DNA from: an uncultured Garciella sp.
GTDB lineage: Bacteria > Bacillota > Clostridia > Eubacteriales > Garciellaceae
Assembly (NCBI GenBank): GCA_900555725.1
Contig: USMD01000093.1
Span: 1-7,283, forward strand
Reading direction: 5' to 3'
DNA: 7,283 bases
Positions 1-6,216 of the stretch are shown piece after piece (the first letter of the stretch is position 1; each line of letters starts with the position of its first letter). Under the pieces are notes generated by a model. The model saw only the letters and a program-made list of their open reading frames with translations, was not told the DNA's origin and did no database searches. The position numbers and the translations under genes were made by a program.

Positions 1-35
1 TGTCTCGTGGGCTCGGAGATGTGTATAAGAGACAG
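1..35 (+). other. Residual Nextera read-2 adapter (sequencing artefact)
   Basis: Positions 2-35 match the 34-base Nextera transposase read-2 adapter, including the 19-bp Tn5 mosaic end at 17-35. The single T at position 1 would be the last base of the adjoining index. This is library DNA, not genome, and biological sequence begins at about 36. The adapter carries a TAA at 26-28 in the frame of the first gene, which hides the fact that this gene is cut off and pushes automatic start calling to an internal TTG. Confidence 0.97.
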
Positions 36-37
36 AT

Positions 38-547
38 ATACAACAAATCTATTATTATAAAAAGAAAGATTTGATTGTTTTTTCCGCCTATAAAAATGAT
101 CAGTTAAATCTATATACCTTAGATCTTAAAATAAAAAAACCTGTCATATTCATTTCTGGGATTGCTGGGAACTTTACATTTTCAAAAAAAGAAAAAAAAT
201 TACTCTATGCAACTACCATTCCTGATAGTAATAAGCAAACTCTTTGGATGATGAATTTAAAGAATAAAAATGCCCTAAAAATAGTGGAAGGTTTTCCTAA
301 AAAGCCAACCTTTTCTCCCCAACTAAATGAAATTGTCTATCTAGATAAAACAGATCCAAACAGTGACTTACAAAACATATGGGTTTATGATTTGGAAAGT
401 AAGAAAAACAAACAAATCGCATCTAATTTAAAAATCGCCAGTGATCTTTATTGGAATCCTAAAGGAGAAGAATTATTATTTTCCACCTATGATACCATAG
501 AAAACCAAATAGAGTCTACAGTAAATCTACTTGACTATAAAAAATAA
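38..547 (+). CDS. TolB/PD40-like beta-propeller protein, 5'-truncated
   Basis: This is the last 169 residues of a protein whose beginning lies off the contig. The frame is open from the first full codon after the adapter (38). The TTG at 71 is not a convincing start: there is no clear ribosome binding site before it and the same frame codes sensibly upstream. The product shows about four repeats of 40-45 residues, each with an aromatic-Ser/Asn-Pro-type turn, a hydrophobic strand, and an 'LY/LW/IWxxDL' strand: LYTLDL, LWMMNL and IWVYDL, with FSKKEKKLLY, FSPQLNEIVY and WNPKGEELLF between them. That is the pattern of WD40-like PD40 repeats in TolB-type propellers. Such domains usually bind proteins or ligands and are often exported. 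Any signal peptide, lipobox or membrane anchor would be in the missing part, so location is unknown. The fragment shows no catalytic motif. It converges on pyk and shares its terminator. The family call is fairly firm; the specific role is unknown. Confidence 0.72.
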   Translation: MQQIYYYKKKDLIVFSAYKNDQLNLYTLDLKIKKPVIFISGIAGNFTFSKKEKKLLYATTIPDSNKQTLWMMNLKNKNALKIVEGFPKKPTFSPQLNEIVYLDKTDPNSDLQNIWVYDLESKKNKQIASNLKIASDLYWNPKGEELLFSTYDTIENQIESTVNLLDYKK

Positions 548-583
548 GAAAGCAGCAATTGCTGCTTTCTTATTTTTTATAGT
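534..583. terminator. Bidirectional intrinsic terminator, perfect 50-bp palindrome
   Basis: Every base from 534 to 583 pairs with its mirror position around a centre between 558 and 559. The GC-containing core is GAAAGCAGCA with its complement, flanked by an A-rich arm on one side and a T-rich arm on the other. Read in either direction it gives a hairpin followed by a U-rich tract, as expected of a Rho-independent terminator. The TAA of the propeller gene (545-547) and the TAA of pyk (complement of 577-579) lie inside the arms, so both convergent genes end within the same structure. With only 29 bp between the two stops, it must serve both genes. Confidence 0.9.
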
Positions 584-2325
584 ATTCTTGCCTTCCCATC
601 ATAGATAAGCCCCCTTACAGTATCTATCGTTACGATTTGTTCATTTTTCAAAATTTTAGTGGCATTCTCTACTCCTACAACCACTGGTATGCCTAGCTGT
701 AATCCGACAATGGCAGCATGGGAAGTCAAACCACCTTCTTCGACAATTAGTCCAGACGCTTTTTCAATTCCAGACATAACGTCCCTATCTGTAGCTATCG
801 TTACTAATATATTTCCTTCTTCAAAATCATTAATGTCTTCTTGCTTTTGAACAATTTTTACCTTTCCTGTTACCGACTGTTTTCCAATTCCTGTTCCTTT
901 TAATAATATTTCCCCTATGGTTTCTACCTTCAGTAGATTGGTGGTGCCGGCGATTCCAACTGGTACCCCTGCTGTAATCACTACAAGATCTCCGTTCTCT
1001 ACTAATTTTTCCTCTACTGCTTTTCGTGTAGAGTACTCAAAAAGCTCATCGGTATTAGTAAAACTATCAATTAGCATTGGATATACACCCCATACTAACA
1101 ATAATTTACGCACTACTCTTTCATCGGGAGTAAAGGCGATAATAGGAGCTTCTGGTCTATATTTTGAAACCATTCTAGCTGTATATCCTGAAGAAGTGGC
1201 TGTAATAATGGCTGTTGCTCCTAATTCTTGTGCTGTAGTACAAGTGGCATGGCTGATGGCATTGGTAACAGTAACTTCCCTTGTGGAAAATTCCTTTAAC
1301 ATTTTCCTATACCCCAGGGAATCTTCTATTTTCACAGCGATTTTGCCCATGGTCTGAACTGCTTCCGCTGGATACTTTCCAGCTGCCGTTTCCCCTGAAA
1401 GCATGATAGCATCTGTACCATCAAAGATTGCGTTTGCAACATCTGTCACTTCTGCCCTAGTAGGTCTTGGATTACGAATCATGGAGTCCAACATTTGGGT
1501 AGCTGTAATAACCGGTTTCCCCACTTCGTTGCATTTTTTAATAATTGTTTTTTGTACCAAAGGTACTTCTTCTGGTGGAATTTCTACTCCTAAATCCCCC
1601 CTAGCTACCATAATTCCATCGGATACTTCAATAATTTCATCTATATTATTAACTCCCTCTCGGTTTTCAATTTTAGAGATAATATGTATATGCTGGGCAT
1701 TATTTTCTTCTAGTACTCTTCGAATTTCTAAAACATCTTCCGCTTTTCTTACAAAGGAAGCTGCGATATAATCAATATTTTCTCTAATGCCAAACTCTAT
1801 ATCCTCCCTATCTTTTTGGGTGATAGCTGGAAGATTAATATTTACATTTGGAAGATTGATACTTTTATTATTTTTAAGGGTACCTCCGTTTTCTACTCTA
1901 CCAATCACGTCAGGTCCTTCTATTTTCTTTACTCTAATCTGAATCAAGCCATCATCGATTAATACAATATCTCCTGGTTTTAATTCCTCAGGGAAATTAC
2001 CATAGGTTACTGCTACCTCTTTTTCATTTCCCTGAATGTCCCTTGTTGTTAAAATAAACTCTTGTCCCTCTTTTAAATCAGCTTGTCCAGTAACAAATTG
2101 TTTGATCCTTATTTCAGGTCCTTTGGTGTCCAAAAGTAGTGCCACTGGAATAGCTTTTTCCCTTGAAACTTCCTTTACCAAATTCATTTTTGCCTTATGC
2201 TCTTCATGGGAACCATGGGAGAAATTAAATCTTGCTACATTCATTCCGCCTTCTACCATCTTAGATAATACTTCCTCGGTTTCTGAAGCTGGTCCTAAAG
2301 TACATACAATTTTTGTTCTTTTCAT
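577..2325 (-). CDS. pyk: Pyruvate kinase with C-terminal PEP-utiliser domain
   Basis: Cytosolic glycolytic enzyme that transfers phosphate from phosphoenolpyruvate to ADP, giving pyruvate and ATP. The start is the ATG at 2325 (MKRTKIVCTLGPAS), six bases after a perfect AGGAGG. An upstream in-frame ATG at 2376 would add 17 residues unlike the family and lacks such a site. The product has 582 residues, close to the roughly 585 of Bacillus-type enzymes. Visible active-site elements are R32/N34/S36 in ARFNFSHG, D66-T67 in LLDTKGPEIR, the signature IISKIENREG with K218 and E220, D244 in ARGDLGVEIP, and T275 in TATQM. E71 matches the glutamate that marks potassium-dependent pyruvate kinases (Glu117 in rabbit muscle enzyme), so K+ dependence is inferred. 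Residues from about 475 form the extra domain found in many Firmicute enzymes, with GGLTSHAAIVG (H536), the motif of the phosphohistidine domain of PEP-utilising enzymes. The gene lies downstream of a small protein gene and ends in the shared palindromic terminator. Confidence 0.97.
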   Translation of the reverse strand: MKRTKIVCTLGPASETEEVLSKMVEGGMNVARFNFSHGSHEEHKAKMNLVKEVSREKAIPVALLLDTKGPEIRIKQFVTGQADLKEGQEFILTTRDIQGNEKEVAVTYGNFPEELKPGDIVLIDDGLIQIRVKKIEGPDVIGRVENGGTLKNNKSINLPNVNINLPAITQKDREDIEFGIRENIDYIAASFVRKAEDVLEIRRVLEENNAQHIHIISKIENREGVNNIDEIIEVSDGIMVARGDLGVEIPPEEVPLVQKTIIKKCNEVGKPVITATQMLDSMIRNPRPTRAEVTDVANAIFDGTDAIMLSGETAAGKYPAEAVQTMGKIAVKIEDSLGYRKMLKEFSTREVTVTNAISHATCTTAQELGATAIITATSSGYTARMVSKYRPEAPIIAFTPDERVVRKLLLVWGVYPMLIDSFTNTDELFEYSTRKAVEEKLVENGDLVVITAGVPVGIAGTTNLLKVETIGEILLKGTGIGKQSVTGKVKIVQKQEDINDFEEGNILVTIATDRDVMSGIEKASGLIVEEGGLTSHAAIVGLQLGIPVVVGVENATKILKNEQIVTIDTVRGLIYDGKARIL

Positions 2326-2331
2326 GTTACT

Positions 2332-2337
2332 CCTCCT
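2332..2337 (-). promoter_or_regulatory. Ribosome binding site that fixes the pyk start
   Basis: The minus strand reads TTTAGGAGGAGTAACATG. A full AGGAGG sits six bases before the ATG at 2325, which decides for the 582-residue protein over the 51-base upstream extension. Confidence 0.9.
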
Positions 2338-2359
2338 AAATTGAAAGTATTTTTGATAA

Positions 2360-2387
2360 TTTATAAAAATTTTCATTAAATTGTCTT
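2360..2387 (-). promoter_or_regulatory. Possible weak sigma-A promoter before pyk
   Basis: On the minus strand, TATAAA (2360-2365) is preceded after 16 bases by AAGACA (2382-2387). These match the consensus boxes at 5 and 4 of 6 positions. In DNA this AT-rich such matches arise by chance, so it is only a candidate. The better promoter for pyk is the one upstream of the small gene (2655-2683). Confidence 0.25.
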
Positions 2388-2426
2388 TTCATTGATAAAG
2401 CTTCGTTCATATCGATATCTACCTAT

Positions 2427-2621
2427 CTATAATAACCCTATTTCTAACAAAATATTATAAGCCTCCTGAGCTTCCTCACCAGGGACGAGTATCTGATAAT
2501 ATCCCTCTTTTTTATGTCGATTCACCGGTTGAATTTTTACCAAGAAACCTTCTAACGTCAATTTATCCTGTATATTTTTTGCTTTTGTCTCATTGGATAC
2601 AATATGAATAATCTTCCACAT
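2427..2621 (-). CDS. Small conserved-type protein, DUF2007-like fold pattern
   Basis: A 64-residue protein starting at the ATG at 2621, seven bases after a perfect AGGAGG (2629-2634), and ending in TAG. I do not recognise a proven function. The sequence alternates a short strand (WKIIHIVS, 2-9), a helix with charged residues (10-25), a strand (FLVKIQPVN, 26-34), a strand (YYQILVP, 41-47) and a helix (48-64). This beta-alpha-beta-beta-alpha pattern, with 'LxxEGFxVKIQ' and 'ILVPGEEAQEAYNILLEIG', resembles the DUF2007 group of putative signal-transducing proteins, judged by eye only. There is no signal peptide, membrane segment or cysteine motif, so it should be cytosolic. It has its own promoter behind dnaE and is followed after 101 bp by pyk with no terminator visible between, so the two are probably co-transcribed. 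The near-ideal ribosome binding site and regular secondary-structure pattern argue that it is a real gene. Confidence 0.8.
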   Translation of the reverse strand: MWKIIHIVSNETKAKNIQDKLTLEGFLVKIQPVNRHKKEGYYQILVPGEEAQEAYNILLEIGLL

Positions 2622-2654
2622 TGTGATGCCTCCTTTAAGGTTTCCTATTTTTTC

Positions 2655-2683
2655 ATTTTAGTAAACTTTTCATGTATTTTCAA
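2655..2683 (-). promoter_or_regulatory. Sigma-A-like promoter for the small gene and pyk
   Basis: On the minus strand TTGAAA (2678-2683) and TAAAAT (2655-2660) are separated by exactly 17 bases, each matching the consensus box at 5 of 6 positions. Transcription would begin near 2648, about 27 bases before the small gene's start codon, leaving room for its AGGAGG site. The 104-bp gap after dnaE contains no clear terminator, so read-through from dnaE may also occur. Confidence 0.6.
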
Positions 2684-2725
2684 ATAAAATCCTAAGATAA
2701 AAGTGATATAGCTTAATCTATTGTA

Positions 2726-5700
2726 CTAATAAATTTTAACACAATCTTTACCTAATTTTTTCTGCAATCGTTGGACAAGTTGATCATTGGGTTTGATCCA
2801 TAGCCTTCTATCAGCCATTGTTTTTCGTTTATTAGACTCAAAATATACAATTACAGGAGTATCTCCTGAATATTTCTTAAGAATTGGCTTTATATTTTTT
2901 TCAAAGACTTCATGCTCTATATTTTTAGGAATTTTAATATATAATTTTTCTGCTTTTATCCTTGTGAGGGGAATTACTTTTTCAGCAATAATAGTGGCCT
3001 CTTCCTCTTCCTTTATATTTAGCTTTCCCTCTATGAATACAATTTTTTCCTCTTCTAATAAATGGGAAAAGCGTTTATATATCGTTGGGAATACAATCAC
3101 TTCTATTGTACCAAATAAATCCTCTAGGGTGATAAAAGCCATCATATGATTATTCTTAGTTATTTTTTTCTTTTTTTGGGTCACCATCCCCCCTATAATT
3201 ACTTTTTGTCCATCCATTAGTGGATTGCTTCCCTCTCCCTCTAAAGCCTCACTGAGTTTATCACTGGTAATGGAAACCTTTTTCCTTAAAATATCTTCGT
3301 ATTCTGAAAGGGGATGTCCAGTAATATAAAAGCCTACCATTTCTTTTTCCATAGACAATTTTGCCCTACTATCGTATTCTGGTATACTAGGTAAAACATC
3401 TAATCTCACCTTTTGTTGCTCTTTGTCATCCATAGCATCAAAAAGAGAAACCTGCCCTTGAATATTTTTTCGACGATCCTGGACAACTCCCTCTAAAATC
3501 TTATCGTATACTGCCATTAATTGGGAGCGATAACCTCCTAAGGAATCAAAAGACCCACATTTTATTAAACTTTCCAAAGCTCTTTTATTTAAATCTTTAA
3601 AATCTAGTTTTTCACAAAAATCCATAAAACTAGTAAACTTTCCCTTTTTCTCTCTAGCTTCTATAATAGATTGAATAGCATTACCACCTACATTTTTTAC
3701 CGCCGCTAACCCAAAGCGAATTTTCCCTTCTACCACAGTAAAGTTGGCAAAGCTCTCATTTACATCAGGAGGCAAAATAGAAATGCCCATTTTCTTGCAG
3801 TTTTGAATGTACTTTGCTACCTTATTATTATTGTCCATAACACTAGTTAATAAAGCTGCCATAAATTCTGCTGGATAATAACATTTTAACCAAGCAGTTT
3901 CAAAGGCCACGACTGCATAGGCAGCGGCATGGGATTTATTAAAGGCATATTTTGCAAAGTCAATCATTTGATCATAGATTTGCTCTGCAATTTCTGGTGA
4001 AACTCCCCTCCGCATAGCCCCTTCCACAACTATATTTCCATTTTTATCCTTTTCTCCATATATAAATACCTTTCTCTCCCTTTCCATGACATCCATTTTT
4101 TTCTTGGCCATGGCTCTACGGACCAAGTCACTTCTCCCCATAGAATATCCTGCTACATCTCTTACAATTTGCATAACCTGCTCTTGATAAACCATGCACC
4201 CATAGGTAACATTTAAAATAGGCTCTAAAATATTATGAAGGTATTGAATCTGATTAGAGTTTTTCTTATTTTGGATATAAGTAGGAATTTGATCCATTGG
4301 ACCTGGTCTATAGAGGGAAATTCCTGCAATAATATCCTCAAAGGAATCAGGTTTTAATTCCTTCATAAATTGCTGCATTCCACTGCTTTCCAGCTGGAAG
4401 ACTCCTAATGTATCTCCTTCACTGATCATTTGAAAAACCTTAGGATCATCAAATGTCAAACCATCCATAGAAATATGAATACCTTTGCTATACTGGATAT
4501 TCTCTATGGCATCTCGAATTACCGTAAGAGTTCTTAGACCTAAAAAATCCATTTTTAAAAGCCCTAACTCTTCTAATAAAGTCATAGGAAACTGGGTGGT
4601 AATAGAATCGTTATTTTTATATAATGGAACGTATTCTACTAGGGGCCTATTGGAAATTACAACCCCTGCGGCATGAGTGGAAACATGGCGTGGTAATCCT
4701 TCCACGGACTTCGCCATACGGATGAGAAAATCTACCTCTTTGTCCTCTTGACAAAGGTCTTTCAATTCTCCATTCATCTCTAGGGCCTTCTCAATGGTCA
4801 TCCCTAACTCCATTGGAATTTGCTTAGCAATGACATCCACCTTGCCATAGGACATGTTTAGTGCTCGACCTACGTCACGAATTGCTTGTCTAGCAGCCAT
4901 GGTACCAAAGGTAATGATTTGGGCAACCCGATCTTCCCCATATTTTTCTATGACATAGTCAATGACTTCCCCACGGCGCTCATAACAAAAATCAATATCA
5001 ATATCCGGCATACTAATCCGATCAGGATTTAAAAATCGTTCAAAAATCAAGTTATATTTTAAAGGATCGATTTTAGTAATGTCCAATGTATAGGCAACTA
5101 GACTTCCAGCAGCACTTCCTCGTCCTGGTCCCACCATAATGCCATGATCCTTAGAAAATCGGATAAAATCCCAGACAATTAAAAAATAATCATCGTATCC
5201 CATCTGGTGAATCACAGATAGTTCGTATTCTATCCTTTCCTCCATCTCCTCTGTAATATGGGAGTACTTTTTATCCATTCCCTCCAGGCATAATTTTCTT
5301 AAATAGGTACTACTGTCTTCTCCCCCAGGCACATCAAATTTAGGAAGATGCAAATGATCAAAATCAAAGAAAACATTGCACTCATGGGCAATTTTTGTGG
5401 TATTTTCCAATGCTTCTGGAACCGCACTAAAAAGTTCTTCCATTTCCCCTGGGGATTTTAAATAAAATTCATCATTGGGAAATCTCATTCGATTCTCTTC
5501 TTCTACCGTTGTGCCAGTTTGAATACATAGAAGAATATCATGGGGAGTAGCATCTTCTTTTTTAATATAGTGTACATCGTTCGTAGCAACCAAAGGAGCA
5601 TCTAATTCCCTTGCCAAGGATATTAAACGATGATTTAATGCTATTTCTTCTTCCAATCCGTGGTTTTGTATCTCAATATAAAAGTTTTCCTTACCAAAGA

Positions 5701-6193
5701 TATCCTGATAACGGATAATAAGTTCTCTAGCAAGTTTTTCATCTCCTTTTAGGATTGCTTGGGGAATTTCTCCTCCTATACAAGCACTTAAGCTGATAAT
5801 TCCCTCACTATGTTCTCTTAAAAAATTAGCATCTACCCTAGGTTTATAATAAAAGCCATCTATATATCCCTTAGATACGATTTTTTTTAAATTATCATAG
5901 CCTTTTTGGTTTTTTGCTAGTAAGATTAAATGATATTGGGTTTGATCCAACCTAGGATCTTTTTGTTCTAGTCCCCGGGCTGCAATATAAACTTCACACC
6001 CAATAATAGGCTTTATGTCCTGGGCAATCGCCTCTTTATAAAAATCAACCACCCCAAACATTACCCCATGGTCAGTAATAGCAATACTATCCATGCCTAG
6101 CTCTTTGACCCTTTTTATCATATCCTTTATTTTACCAGAACCATCTAATAGACTGTATTCTGTATGAACGTGTAGATGGGTAAAACCTCCCAT
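2726..6193 (-). CDS. dnaE: DNA polymerase III subunit alpha (DnaE)
   Basis: Catalytic subunit of a replicative C-family DNA polymerase, acting with the sliding clamp at the fork. In Firmicutes it usually works beside PolC. I start it at the ATG at 6193 (1155 residues, MGGFTHLHVH), eight bases after GGAGG. An ATG six bases upstream (6199) is only two bases from that site. Domains in order: an N-terminal PHP domain (about 4-210) with HLHVHTEYSLLDG, TDHG, GCEVY, SACIGGE and NDVHY; then the polymerase core, with GPGRGSAAGS (about 355-364), the catalytic acidic motif PDIDIDF (D399 and D401) and D549 in MDFLGLRTL, plus HAAGVVIS. Next come a helix-hairpin-helix region (about 805-885), a clamp-binding motif QVSLF (914-918) and an OB-fold (about 995-1040). 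Length is full for the family and no frameshift is seen. It lies 23 bp behind whiA and is probably co-transcribed. I cannot assign the DnaE subclass by eye. Confidence 0.97.
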   Translation of the reverse strand: MGGFTHLHVHTEYSLLDGSGKIKDMIKRVKELGMDSIAITDHGVMFGVVDFYKEAIAQDIKPIIGCEVYIAARGLEQKDPRLDQTQYHLILLAKNQKGYDNLKKIVSKGYIDGFYYKPRVDANFLREHSEGIISLSACIGGEIPQAILKGDEKLARELIIRYQDIFGKENFYIEIQNHGLEEEIALNHRLISLARELDAPLVATNDVHYIKKEDATPHDILLCIQTGTTVEEENRMRFPNDEFYLKSPGEMEELFSAVPEALENTTKIAHECNVFFDFDHLHLPKFDVPGGEDSSTYLRKLCLEGMDKKYSHITEEMEERIEYELSVIHQMGYDDYFLIVWDFIRFSKDHGIMVGPGRGSAAGSLVAYTLDITKIDPLKYNLIFERFLNPDRISMPDIDIDFCYERRGEVIDYVIEKYGEDRVAQIITFGTMAARQAIRDVGRALNMSYGKVDVIAKQIPMELGMTIEKALEMNGELKDLCQEDKEVDFLIRMAKSVEGLPRHVSTHAAGVVISNRPLVEYVPLYKNNDSITTQFPMTLLEELGLLKMDFLGLRTLTVIRDAIENIQYSKGIHISMDGLTFDDPKVFQMISEGDTLGVFQLESSGMQQFMKELKPDSFEDIIAGISLYRPGPMDQIPTYIQNKKNSNQIQYLHNILEPILNVTYGCMVYQEQVMQIVRDVAGYSMGRSDLVRRAMAKKKMDVMERERKVFIYGEKDKNGNIVVEGAMRRGVSPEIAEQIYDQMIDFAKYAFNKSHAAAYAVVAFETAWLKCYYPAEFMAALLTSVMDNNNKVAKYIQNCKKMGISILPPDVNESFANFTVVEGKIRFGLAAVKNVGGNAIQSIIEAREKKGKFTSFMDFCEKLDFKDLNKRALESLIKCGSFDSLGGYRSQLMAVYDKILEGVVQDRRKNIQGQVSLFDAMDDKEQQKVRLDVLPSIPEYDSRAKLSMEKEMVGFYITGHPLSEYEDILRKKVSITSDKLSEALEGEGSNPLMDGQKVIIGGMVTQKKKKITKNNHMMAFITLEDLFGTIEVIVFPTIYKRFSHLLEEEKIVFIEGKLNIKEEEEATIIAEKVIPLTRIKAEKLYIKIPKNIEHEVFEKNIKPILKKYSGDTPVIVYFESNKRKTMADRRLWIKPNDQLVQRLQKKLGKDCVKIY

Positions 6194-6201
6194 GGGCATA
6201 A

Positions 6202-6206
6202 CCTCC
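6202..6206 (-). promoter_or_regulatory. Ribosome binding site that decides the dnaE start
   Basis: The minus strand reads AAAGGGAGGTTATGCCCATG. GGAGG is two bases from the first ATG (6199) and eight from the second (6193). The eight-base spacing is near the optimum and the two-base spacing is too tight, so the second ATG is preferred. The proteins differ by two residues only. Confidence 0.65.
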
Positions 6207-6216
6207 CTTTTTAATT

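Noticed and set aside
659..2344. Several open frames of 63-146 codons on the + strand opposite pyk
   Set aside because: They lie wholly antisense to a well-conserved gene, have no ribosome binding sites or recognisable domains, and are explained by the coding pattern of pyk.
2326..2376. A 17-residue N-terminal extension of pyruvate kinase from the ATG at 2376
   Set aside because: The extension does not resemble the family, runs through the AGGAGG site, and the ATG at 2325 has ideal spacing and the standard MKRTKIVCTLGP beginning.
2684..2725. An intrinsic terminator after dnaE
   Set aside because: Only a very short imperfect stem could be drawn and no hairpin is followed by a T tract on the minus strand.
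2787..4676. Open frames of 120 and 63 codons on the + strand opposite dnaE
   Set aside because: They are antisense shadows of a full-length polymerase gene, with no supporting start signals or family resemblance.
5877..5892. A -1 frameshift site (T TTA AAA followed by more A) in dnaE around codons 103-105
   Set aside because: The heptamer is in the right phase, but a shift would hit a stop within a few codons in the PHP domain and no clear downstream stimulatory structure was seen. It is likely chance in AT-rich DNA.
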